Below, piece by piece: positions 1-5,812 of a DNA stretch of 12,456 nt. The stretch is from a bacterium (GTDB lineage Bacteria; Desulfobacterota; GWC2-55-46). The notes under the pieces were generated by a model, which was not told the DNA's origin, ran no database searches, and saw nothing but the letters and a program-made list of their open reading frames with translations. Every line of letters starts with the position of its first letter. Position 1 is the first letter of the stretch. The position numbers were made by a program, and so were the translations under genes. The stretch spans positions 1 to 12,456 of the forward strand of contig SCQA01000304.1 in NCBI GenBank assembly GCA_004298725.1, written 5' to 3'.

Positions 1-71
1 CAGAGGGGCAATCCAAAGGTATGCCGGAAGAATTACGGCGCAAATTGAACTCGACAGGAGCAGGGCGATGA
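1..71 (+). CDS. C-terminal end of an upstream phage gene (partial)
   Basis: A reading frame (codons starting at position 3) is open from the left edge to TGA at 69-71. It encodes about 22 residues ending in ELRRKLNSTGAGR. The stop overlaps the next ATG in an ATGA junction (68-71), the coupling style used elsewhere in this window, and this is why I take this frame as coding. The frame of the next gene is also open to the left edge, so the choice rests on the junction and on the AGGAG ahead of ATG 68. Too little remains to assign a function. Confidence 0.55.
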   Translation, partial: EGQSKGMPEELRRKLNSTGAGR

Positions 72-280
72 ACCAGTGGTGGGAAGAGGAAGAGGTGAGC
101 GTCTCGGACGCGGCTATAGGCGGATATGACAGGATTGGGATGTGCGATAAGTGTAAGAGGATAATCGGCTTAAAATACGGACGATGCGGCAGATGCCAAA
201 GAGACCAATACCACAATCCGTACATGTTTTATTTCAGCGACGTTTACACCCGGCCGGAAAGGGGCAGAAATGAAAGATAA
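68..280 (+). CDS. Small zinc-ribbon protein, early/middle region
   Basis: A 70-residue protein with an acidic N-terminus (WWEEEE) and two CxxC pairs, C26-x2-C29 and C40-x2-C43, ten residues apart. This is the layout of a zinc ribbon. The ATG at 68 has AGGAG (56-60) at good spacing and overlaps the previous stop as ATGA. The 3' end overlaps the next gene by 11 bases, so the two are translationally coupled. I do not recognise a named family. A nucleic-acid or protein-binding accessory role is inferred only from the zinc-ribbon pattern and the phage early-gene context. Confidence 0.75.
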   Translation: MNQWWEEEEVSVSDAAIGGYDRIGMCDKCKRIIGLKYGRCGRCQRDQYHNPYMFYFSDVYTRPERGRNER

Positions 281-866
281 CAATTGCACGTACAGGGATT
301 GTAAAAAAGAAACAAGCGAAAAAGGGCTGTGCAGTGAGCACTATAAAACGCAGGCGGAAATAGACGCCGAGAACGGCATACCAGAGATGGACGTCTCCTG
401 CTGTAAATGCGGCGCAAAGAAAAACGCAGTGCAAGGGAGGTTTTACAAAAGTATCTGCGCGAAGTGCCGTGCCGCCCATCCGGCACGAGAGAAAAAGGAG
501 AATAAGCACAAGGTCTCCAACCAGAACGGCAAACTGGCGCGACAGGCCATAAAGGCCGGAAAGAAACAGACGCAAATAACATGTAACGAAAGCGCGCCTG
601 GCGAGGTTGAAGGGCTAATTTCCGTTGTGTGCGACGGCATTAAGAAGATGCTCCTTACAAAAAACAGGCTATACGGCAACTCGGCCCTTAACCCCCAGCG
701 CGTATTTTCGAAAGCGGATACGATGGAGCAATTAAACGTCCGCATCGACGATAAAATCTCAAGGATAAAATCCGGCCAGATGGACGACACTGAAGACGCG
801 GAGTTGGATTTAATAGGATACTTGATACTCAAGAGAGTTGCGAGAAGTCTTACGGCGGCGCAATAA
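270..866 (+). CDS. Two-zinc-finger protein with C-terminal Nmad1 (DUF1599-like) domain
   Basis: A 198-residue protein in three parts. Residues 6-24 form a possible zinc knuckle (C6-x4-C11-x9-C21-x2-H24). Residues 44-66 form a zinc ribbon (C44-x2-C47 then C63-x2-C66). A basic linker follows. Residues about 113-195 resemble the nucleotide modification associated domain 1 family (DUF1599): the pattern is KNRLYGNSALNP (131-142), then RIDDKISRI (158-166), then ELDLIGYL (178-185). That domain is known from phages and from gene neighbourhoods linked to modified bases or nucleotide metabolism; its chemistry is not known to me. The family call is from memory of the motif pattern. The ATG at 270 overlaps the upstream gene by 11 bases and has a purine-rich AAAGGGG stretch before it. 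The zinc-binding N-terminus may direct the domain to nucleic acid (inference). Confidence 0.75.
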   Translation: MKDNNCTYRDCKKETSEKGLCSEHYKTQAEIDAENGIPEMDVSCCKCGAKKNAVQGRFYKSICAKCRAAHPAREKKENKHKVSNQNGKLARQAIKAGKKQTQITCNESAPGEVEGLISVVCDGIKKMLLTKNRLYGNSALNPQRVFSKADTMEQLNVRIDDKISRIKSGQMDDTEDAELDLIGYLILKRVARSLTAAQ

Positions 867-887
867 GTTTTAAACAAGGCGGCGTGT

Positions 888-1280
888 ATGCCTGACCAGC
901 TAAATATATTCGAACAGGATTTAATTGGACTCGGCACTGAAGAAGCCGCGGTGTGGCGCGTCATACGCGAGCATAAAGGTAAGGATAGCGCCATAAAAGC
1001 CGACACGCTTGCATGGCGCACCAGCCTGCCGGAGGTAAAGGCCCGCGAAATAGTCTCGCGCCTTGTGCGCGCGAGCGGCAAGCTTATAGGGTCATCAACC
1101 GGCAACCCGCCCGGATATTACGTCATCACGGACGAAACCGAATTGAGAAAACATATAGAGAGCCTGCGCCACAGAGGCATCATGTGCCTTGTACGCGCCG
1201 CCGCACTCTCGAAAACAAGCATAGAAGATATATTCGAACAAGGGAGGTTGGAACTCAATGGAGACTGCGACGGCAAATGA
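888..1280 (+). CDS. Winged-helix-like phage protein
   Basis: A 130-residue soluble protein. The N-terminal half (about residues 18-75) reads like a helix-turn-helix or winged-helix segment: helices around AVWRVIREH and KADTLAWRTSLPEVKAREIVSRLV, then a G-rich wing ending GNPPGYYVI. The C-terminal half (about 85-120) is helical, with a basic ELRKHIESLRHRG stretch. Similar proteins of this size occur in early regions of Mu-like phages, where a DNA-binding role is presumed. The start at 888 has AAGGCGG (about 875-881) ahead of it. It overlaps the next gene by 23 bases. Exact function is unknown. Confidence 0.75.
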   Translation: MPDQLNIFEQDLIGLGTEEAAVWRVIREHKGKDSAIKADTLAWRTSLPEVKAREIVSRLVRASGKLIGSSTGNPPGYYVITDETELRKHIESLRHRGIMCLVRAAALSKTSIEDIFEQGRLELNGDCDGK

Positions 1281-1461
1281 AGGTTGGGTGTATTTAACAA
1301 ACTCTCCGAAGTGGCACTACATCAGAAACAGAACGTCGCTTTGCAATAAGTTTTTATATCTCGGCACGCAGGAGCTGGAACAGGGTAATAACAATAGCCC
1401 TGATAACTGCGCTGTCTGCAAGAAAAAGCTTGAGAAAGAAAAAGCATCGGTGAACTCATGA
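1258..1461 (+). CDS. Small Cys/His protein, putative zinc-binding
   Basis: A 67-residue protein with conserved-looking elements WHYIRNRTSLC and NCAVCKKKLE. H20, C29, C51 and C54 could bind one zinc ion. Short proteins of the form K-x-HY...SLC...NC-x-x-C-x-(K/R)-KL are common in phage early regions and have no assigned function. The ATG at 1258 lies within the end of the previous gene, but GGGAGG (1242-1247) sits about 10 bases upstream, which supports this start. Its stop overlaps the next ATG as ATGA (1458-1461). Confidence 0.8.
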   Translation: METATANEGWVYLTNSPKWHYIRNRTSLCNKFLYLGTQELEQGNNNSPDNCAVCKKKLEKEKASVNS

Positions 1462-1580
1462 GGCAGTTTGTTCCCATAGCTAAAAATTGGCATACGGAAA
1501 CAAGCTGTATCAGTTGTGGCTGTACAGATTGGAGCCCTTGCCTTGTAGGGTGTGCAAGGAAAAAGCCCCATGGCGTTTAA
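1458..1580 (+). CDS. 40-residue Cys-rich micro-protein
   Basis: A short frame from ATG 1458 to TAA 1578-1580. It starts in an ATGA junction with the previous gene and ends 11 bases inside the next one, so it fills exactly the gap between two well-supported genes. The 40 residues include five cysteines (C17, C20, C22, C28, C32), with the stretch CISCGCTDWSPC. A CxxCGCT core is familiar from small phage zinc-binding proteins. No strong Shine-Dalgarno is visible, so expression would rely on coupling. The gap-filling position and the cysteine pattern are the support; function is unknown. Confidence 0.65.
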   Translation: MRQFVPIAKNWHTETSCISCGCTDWSPCLVGCARKKPHGV

Positions 1581-2025
1581 AAAAAATAGCGACCGGAAAT
1601 GCCAATCAGTAAATGCGCGTAACCGTCTCCTTTCCGCGCTCTTTGTGAAGGCGCAAAACCGCGGGATTGACGCGGACACACTGCGTGACGATATTGCCCC
1701 GGCGGTGCTTGGCAAACGCTTATCCGAAGCCAATGCGCGTGAAATAGTTAAACTCCTCGGCCACGTAACAGCGCTATACAAAGCGCCCGCTTCCTTCGGG
1801 GAACTGACGGCGCCGAAACGCTACGGCTCGTCCCGCGCCGGCCTCGTGGCCGAGCTTGAGGACGTAGCGCGCGCGCGTTGGGGCGTGGATTATGAAAAAA
1901 GCCTTAATGCGTTCGTCAACAGCAAATCAATAAAGGCCGTCACGCACTACAGGTTTTTGGATGTCGCCGCGCTCAAAGGTTTAAAAGAGCGCATTAAAGA
2001 ACTTAATAGGTATGACAGACCATGA
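1570..2025 (+). CDS. Mu gp16-like protein (DUF1018)
   Basis: A 151-residue protein of the DUF1018 / Mu gp16 family, a regular component of the middle region of Mu-like phages just before Mor. Recognisable parts are the N-terminal helix with LLSALFVKAQNRGIDADTLR, the segment containing GKRLSEANAREIVKLLGHV, and the C-terminal ALNAFVNSKSIKAVTHYRFL, which corresponds to the family's conserved C-terminal helix pair. I choose ATG 1570 rather than in-frame GTG 1552 because AAGGA (1556-1560) is then well spaced; the GTG start would place that site inside the gene. Its stop overlaps mor as ATGA. The role is unknown; the family may bind DNA. Confidence 0.88.
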   Translation: MAFKKNSDRKCQSVNARNRLLSALFVKAQNRGIDADTLRDDIAPAVLGKRLSEANAREIVKLLGHVTALYKAPASFGELTAPKRYGSSRAGLVAELEDVARARWGVDYEKSLNAFVNSKSIKAVTHYRFLDVAALKGLKERIKELNRYDRP

Positions 2026-2324
2026 CCGATTGGGTCAAAGAAATAACGGCAAACGACTTGCCGGAAGGCTTCCACGGCTTGGCCGAGGTCATCGGGCTGG
2101 ATAATACCATTAAAACGATAATATACTTTGAAGGAAGCGAAAGGTATTTCCCTAAAATAGGCAGTACCTTTAAGCATGTGCGCGATAGGGTAATCCGGCG
2201 AAAATGGAAGAAGCATAACATCCGCGAACTCGCGAAAGAGTTCAACCTCACGCACAATCAGATACGCTGGATAGTCAGAGATCACGAAGCCCAATTAGAC
2301 TTAATTCCCAAGGTATCTTTCTAA
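2022..2324 (+). CDS. mor: Mor-family transcription activator
   Basis: A 100-residue protein of the Mor/C family (Mor transcription activator, PF08765 type). In Mu, Mor turns on the middle promoter and its paralogue C turns on the late promoters. The N-terminal half holds the dimerisation region, including YFPKIGSTFKHVRDR, and the C-terminal half a helix-turn-helix, IRELAKEFNLTHNQIRWIVR (about residues 68-87). It starts inside the stop of the gp16-like gene (ATGA, 2022-2025). No second Mor/C gene follows; the lysis cassette is next after a 138-base gap. It therefore probably activates the late genes directly, most likely from that gap (inference). Confidence 0.9.
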   Translation: MTDWVKEITANDLPEGFHGLAEVIGLDNTIKTIIYFEGSERYFPKIGSTFKHVRDRVIRRKWKKHNIRELAKEFNLTHNQIRWIVRDHEAQLDLIPKVSF

Positions 2325-2345
2325 AGAATTTTCCCAAAACGCTTT
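2323..2345. promoter_or_regulatory. Two-block dyad overlapping the mor stop; candidate activator site
   Basis: Outer arms AAAG (2323-2326) and CTTT (2342-2345) and inner arms TTTT (2329-2332) and AAAA (2336-2339) are arranged symmetrically around CCC at 2333-2335. The dyad centre lies 38 bases upstream of a TATAAT box at 2372-2377. Mor/C proteins bind dyads roughly 30-45 bases upstream of a -10 box at promoters that lack a good -35. The assignment as the Mor site is inference; A/T-rich dyads can arise by chance. Confidence 0.35.
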
Positions 2346-2371
2346 CCGAGACTTCCCGCCTCGCCCCGCCG

Positions 2372-2377
2372 TATAAT
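2372..2377 (+). promoter_or_regulatory. Candidate -10 box of the late/lysis promoter
   Basis: A perfect TATAAT lies in the non-coding gap between mor and the endolysin gene. No TTGACA-like -35 sits 16-18 bases upstream, as expected for an activator-dependent Mu middle or late promoter. Transcription would begin near 2384, giving a leader of about 80 nucleotides that contains the hairpin at 2412-2433. The box itself is seen; the promoter role is inferred from position. Confidence 0.4.
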
Positions 2378-2411
2378 CCAAGACAGTCAGCCGTTTCATC
2401 CCGTACCGTGA

Positions 2412-2433
2412 GGCGGTGGCGTGAGCCACCGCC
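2412..2433 (+). promoter_or_regulatory. Leader hairpin with 9-bp stem and GTGA tetraloop, followed by anti-SD-like motif
   Basis: GGCGGTGGC (2412-2420) and GCCACCGCC (2425-2433) form a perfect 9-bp GC-rich stem closed by GTGA, a GNRA-type tetraloop. No T-tract follows, so it is not a typical intrinsic terminator. Immediately downstream is CACCTCCT (2434-2441), identical to the anti-Shine-Dalgarno tail of 16S rRNA. The next gene starts at 2463. The hairpin is directly visible; a role in mRNA stability or translation control is inference. Confidence 0.5.
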
Positions 2434-2462
2434 CACCTCCTAACCATTAACGATTTTAAAAA

Positions 2463-2798
2463 ATGACTCTATCCGAAAAACAGCGCAAGTTTACCCTTAT
2501 GGTTGCCAAGCTCATCGCATGGGCTTACGCAAACGGTTTTGAGCTTACGTTCGGCGAGGCATACCGCACGCCCGAACAGCAAGAGATTTACGTCAAGGCA
2601 GGCAAATCGAAGACACTCAAATCAAAACACCTCGAACGCCTTGCTATTGACGTAAATCTCTTTATTGCGGGCGAATATAAAACCGATGCGGGTTCATACG
2701 GGCCGCTCGGAGAATTTTGGAAATCGCTCGACCCGGACAACCGCTGGGGCGGCGACTGGGGCTGGGACGCAAATCATTTTGAATATGCCGGAGGTTAG
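2463..2798 (+). CDS. Endolysin, M15-family L-Ala-D-Glu-type peptidase
   Basis: A 111-residue peptidase that should cut the peptide part of peptidoglycan for host lysis. The fold is the compact VanY/M15 type. The conserved zinc-site pattern is SKHLERLAIDVNLF, with H56 and D63, and DANHFEY, with H105. RTPEQQ (35-40) is also typical. There is no signal peptide, so export depends on the holin. The start at 2463 is fixed by the usual family N-terminus (LSEKQR...), yet it has no Shine-Dalgarno, only an A-rich stretch before the ATG; translation control may involve the hairpin upstream. It opens the lysis cassette, in the position of Mu lys. Confidence 0.92.
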   Translation: MTLSEKQRKFTLMVAKLIAWAYANGFELTFGEAYRTPEQQEIYVKAGKSKTLKSKHLERLAIDVNLFIAGEYKTDAGSYGPLGEFWKSLDPDNRWGGDWGWDANHFEYAGG

Positions 2799-2802
2799 GA
2801 TT

Positions 2803-3354
2803 ATGACTTTCGACTGGAAATCTTTAGTTGAAACCGTGGCGCCGACGCTTGCCACCGCGCTTGGCGGTCCGCTTGCGGGCATGGCCACGCAGGCCATATC
2901 AGCCGCCGTGCTTGGCAAGCCGGACGGCACGCATGACGACCTGAGCGCCGCGCTGGAGTCGGCCACGCCGGACACGCTCCTGAAGCTCAAACAGGCCGAG
3001 CAGGATTTTGCCGTGAAAATGAAGGAGCTGGATATAGATTTCGAGCGCGTATCAGCGGACGACCGGAAAAGCGCGCGGAGCAGAGAGGAACAAATCAAGG
3101 ACTCCACGCCGAAAATCCTCGCCTATGCGTACACGGGCGGGTTTTTTGCGGTGCTGGCGACGCAATTCGCCATAGCCGTTATAGGCATAAACATACAGGG
3201 CAGTCTCCTGCGTTCGTTAGACATCACGCTTGGGGTATTGATAGCCATAATGCTGGGCGTGAAGGAGTATTATTACGGCTCGTCCTCCGGTAGCGCCCGG
3301 AAAAGCGAAATGATAAACGACGCGCTCAAAACAAAAAAGGAGAATAACGGCTGA
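2803..3354 (+). CDS. Holin of the 3-TM type
   Basis: A 183-residue membrane protein like the holin-of-3TMs family (PF11351 type) found in Mu-like phages and gene transfer agents. It has a hydrophobic N-terminal segment (about 9-37), a charged helical middle with many K/E/D residues (about 55-102), and two clear membrane segments (about 105-129 and 140-158), followed by a short polar tail. It should form the membrane lesion that releases the endolysin. I use ATG 2803 because GGAGG (2790-2794) is 8 bases upstream; the frame is open further upstream only inside the endolysin gene. It overlaps the next start by one base (TGATG). Confidence 0.85.
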   Translation: MTFDWKSLVETVAPTLATALGGPLAGMATQAISAAVLGKPDGTHDDLSAALESATPDTLLKLKQAEQDFAVKMKELDIDFERVSADDRKSARSREEQIKDSTPKILAYAYTGGFFAVLATQFAIAVIGINIQGSLLRSLDITLGVLIAIMLGVKEYYYGSSSGSARKSEMINDALKTKKENNG

Positions 3355-3656
3355 TGGACATGGCGCAGTTAAAAGATATCGCAGTGTTCATGGCGCCGGT
3401 TCTTTCATTTTTCCTGAGCATAGCAGTAGGCATGGCGGGTTTTTTTTTGAAGGGGCTGATAAACGGCCTCAAAGAAAATATAACCAACGCGGACGCGAAA
3501 GCGCAGAGGCTTGAGAGAGAGTTTATGGAGTTTAAAGCTCAACTGCCCAAGCAGTATGTGTTGAAAGACGACTACGTGCGAGCGCTGTCGAGCTTTGAGT
3601 ACAAGCTCGACTCCCTTGGAAAAAAGATGGATACCATCCTAAAGGAGAGAAATTAG
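3354..3656 (+). CDS. Single-TM coiled-coil protein of the lysis cassette (DUF2730/gp25-like or spanin-like)
   Basis: A 100-residue protein with one membrane segment at about 9-34 followed by a long charged helix, probably a coiled coil, and a C-terminal stretch YVLKDDYVRALSSFEYKLD. Its place matches Mu gp25 (DUF2730), and its layout also fits an inner-membrane spanin. No nested lipoprotein (Rz1-like) frame was evident to me, so I do not commit to a spanin. It starts at ATG 3354, overlapping the holin stop by one base. Confidence 0.75.
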   Translation: MDMAQLKDIAVFMAPVLSFFLSIAVGMAGFFLKGLINGLKENITNADAKAQRLEREFMEFKAQLPKQYVLKDDYVRALSSFEYKLDSLGKKMDTILKERN

Positions 3657-3953
3657 ATGCCACGACACGACTACAGGATTCAGCGCGGGCGTATTCTGAA
3701 GGTGCTGTACAAGCCGTATCCTGAAGGACTCAGTGACAGAGTTATCAGCCTAACGCTGAACGACATCCGCATGGCGGCTTCGGCGGGTGTTATAAAGGGG
3801 CACGTCAGTTATCTGGCTGAGCGCCGCCTTGTGGCGGTTGAAAACGTGCAGGACATGGAATTGGAGATTGATTACACCGCGCGCCTTACGGCCGCGGGCG
3901 TGGATTTTGTGGAAAAAGACGCCTCCGATGACGGCATAGACATGGGGGTTTGA
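3657..3953 (+). CDS. Mu gp26-like winged-helix protein
   Basis: A 98-residue protein with RGRILKVLYKPYPEGLSDR at the N-terminus, a helical middle (DIRMAASAGVIKGHVSYLAERRLV) and a C-terminal ARLTAAGVDFVE. This is the winged-helix-like pattern of the Mu gp26 group found between the lysis genes and the small terminase. AAGGAG (about 3642-3647) precedes ATG 3657. It ends one base before the next gene. Its role in Mu-like phages is not established; a DNA-binding or packaging-accessory role is inference. Confidence 0.8.
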   Translation: MPRHDYRIQRGRILKVLYKPYPEGLSDRVISLTLNDIRMAASAGVIKGHVSYLAERRLVAVENVQDMELEIDYTARLTAAGVDFVEKDASDDGIDMGV

Positions 3954-3954
3954 C

Positions 3955-4479
3955 GTGGCCGGTAACAGGAGCCATTCATCCATAGCCAAACAGCTCTCAG
4001 ATTGCGATAAAGCCGACCTAAACAAAAAGTTAGCCACGCCCGGCGTTACGTATGACGACATCGTCGGGTGGTTGGGCGGCAAGGGGTACAGGGTGTCGCG
4101 TAGCGCGGTCGGGCGCTACGGCAAGGATTTTTTATCGAGGCTGAGCCGTTTAAAAGAGGTTGAAACAAAAGCCAAAGCCATCGTAAGCGAGGTGGGCGAC
4201 GCGCTCTCAATGGAAGAAGCCGCCTCGAAGCTGTACACGCAGAAGGTCTTGGAATATCTGCTGGAGATGGACGACCTCTCCGGCCAGAAGTTCGGCTCTT
4301 TGATGATGGCGTTTTCAAAACTGCAATCTTCCAGCGTTCAACGCGAGCGCTTGAAGGCTGATTTCAAGCAGAAGGCCGAACAGGCCATTAAAAACATTAA
4401 GGGCAAAGCCGCAAAAGGCGGCTTGTCCTCTGAAACGATAAAAATGATAGAGGAGACGGTTCTTGGCATCGTCAGGTAA
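3955..4479 (+). CDS. Mu gp27-like small terminase subunit (DUF3486)
   Basis: A 174-residue protein of the DUF3486/gp27 family, taken as the DNA-recognition subunit of the terminase in Mu-like phages. The N-terminal half is a helix-turn-helix-like region ending YRVSRSAVGRYGKDF (about 42-56). The rest is helical with coiled-coil character (RLKEVETKAKAIVSEVGDALS), suited to oligomerisation. The start is GTG 3955, one base after the previous stop, with GGGGG about 7 bases upstream. It overlaps the large terminase gene by 17 bases. Confidence 0.85.
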   Translation: MAGNRSHSSIAKQLSDCDKADLNKKLATPGVTYDDIVGWLGGKGYRVSRSAVGRYGKDFLSRLSRLKEVETKAKAIVSEVGDALSMEEAASKLYTQKVLEYLLEMDDLSGQKFGSLMMAFSKLQSSSVQRERLKADFKQKAEQAIKNIKGKAAKGGLSSETIKMIEETVLGIVR

Positions 4480-5812
4480 CGTGGATAAATATTTTCTGCC
4501 GTATCAGGCCGCATGGATTGCGGACGCCTCGCGCTTCAAAATCTGCGAGAAGTCCCGCCGGATCGGCATGACCTACGCCCAGAGCTACGAGGATGTCGCG
4601 GAGGCGGCGCGTAAAGACAAACCGGTGGACGTCTGGTTCTCGTCGGCGGACCAGTCCGCCGCGCGGGAATATATTCTCTACTGCGCCCAGTGGGCAAAAC
4701 TGTTCTCTGTTGCCGCGCGCGACCTCGGAGAGGTCGTCATAGACAACGACAACGACGTCAAGGCTTTCGTCATTGAGTTTGCGAACGGCAAAAGGATAAA
4801 CGCCCTGTCCTCGAACCCCAAGGCCTTCAGGTCAAAGGGCGGCAAATTAGTTCTTGACGAATACGCGTTTCATAAGCAACCCGAAGAACTCTGGAAAGCG
4901 GCCATGCCGATAATCACGTGGGGGTATCCGGTGCGGATACTATCCACCTATAATGGCAAAGGCAACCGTTTTTACCGCATGGTCGAGGACGCGAAAAAAG
5001 GCAATGCGTGGGCGCTCCACTCTACAACAATTGAAGACGCGGTCAAACAGGGTTTTGCGGACAAGGTCTTGAGCAAGCGGTTAACGCACAAAGAACGGGA
5101 GGCGTGGCTCTCGGAAGCACGGGAGCAGGCCGGAGACGAAGAGACGTGGCAACAGGAGTACATGTGCGTGCCGGTGGATGAATCCACCGCGTGGTTGCCG
5201 TGGGAGACTATCACAAATTGCGAGCACGCGGACGCGGGCGTGCCAACGCTTTACGCCGGCGGCGATTGCTACGCCGGCATGGACATAGGCAGGCGCAGGG
5301 ACTTGGCCGTTATATGGGTGCTGGAAAAGCGGGGCGACGTCTTTTGGACGCGCGAGGTGGTAAGGCTTAAAAATAAAAGTTTTGCGGCGCAGGACGCGGA
5401 GCTTGCCCGCGTGATGAAGCTCTACAATATAAAGAGGCTCTGCATGGACCAGACCGGCATGGGCGAGAAGCCCACAGAAGATGCAAAGCGGCTTTACGGC
5501 GAGTATAAAGTCGAGGGCGTTCTCTTTACCGGAGCCGTAAAACAGAATTTGGCGGTTGCGGGAAAACAACGGTTCGAGGACAGGCTACTGCGGATACCGG
5601 CGGACAGGACTATAAGGGAGTCTCACCACGCGGTAAGAAAGGTCACAACCGTCGCGGGCAATCCGCGCTTTGACGCGGACCGCTCGGAGGTCGGCCACGC
5701 CGACGAGTTCTGGGCGCACATGCTCGCCATCCACGCGGCGGATAGCCCGTATCAGAAAGTGGAGTATACGCGGGTAGCCGCCAGAAAAGTAATCGGCCGG
5801 GGTGCCTACTAA
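4463..5812 (+). CDS. Mu gp28-like terminase large subunit
   Basis: A 449-residue packaging motor. The ATPase domain has a degenerate Walker A (KSRRIGMT, 30-37), as is usual for this family, a Walker B with catalytic glutamate (KLVLDE, 128-133), and a coupling motif STYNG (161-165). The RNase H-like nuclease domain shows acidic residues in MDIGRRRD (D274), CMDQTG (D329) and HADEFW (D414). I take TTG 4463 as the start because AGGAG (4451-4455) is 7 bases upstream; in-frame GTG 4481 is an alternative and both precede the conserved YQAAW. The first ATG comes too late, inside the ATPase core. It is somewhat shorter than Mu gp28. Confidence 0.93.
   Translation: MASSGNVDKYFLPYQAAWIADASRFKICEKSRRIGMTYAQSYEDVAEAARKDKPVDVWFSSADQSAAREYILYCAQWAKLFSVAARDLGEVVIDNDNDVKAFVIEFANGKRINALSSNPKAFRSKGGKLVLDEYAFHKQPEELWKAAMPIITWGYPVRILSTYNGKGNRFYRMVEDAKKGNAWALHSTTIEDAVKQGFADKVLSKRLTHKEREAWLSEAREQAGDEETWQQEYMCVPVDESTAWLPWETITNCEHADAGVPTLYAGGDCYAGMDIGRRRDLAVIWVLEKRGDVFWTREVVRLKNKSFAAQDAELARVMKLYNIKRLCMDQTGMGEKPTEDAKRLYGEYKVEGVLFTGAVKQNLAVAGKQRFEDRLLRIPADRTIRESHHAVRKVTTVAGNPRFDADRSEVGHADEFWAHMLAIHAADSPYQKVEYTRVAARKVIGRGAY

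Noticed and set aside
443..1105. Long minus-strand open frame across 443-1105
   Set aside because: It runs opposite two well-supported plus-strand genes and their junction, and the translation shows no recognisable motif.
1552..1569. GTG 1552 as the start of the gp16-like gene
   Set aside because: The AAGGA ribosome site at 1556-1560 fits ATG 1570 and would be internal to the longer form.
2434..2441. CACCTCCT read as a Shine-Dalgarno for a minus-strand gene
   Set aside because: No credible minus-strand gene starts at suitable spacing to the left; the minus-strand frame at 1947-2294 mirrors mor and gp16.
2410..2462. Leader hairpin as an intrinsic terminator
   Set aside because: The stem is followed by CACCTCCTAACC, with no T-run on either strand at the right place.
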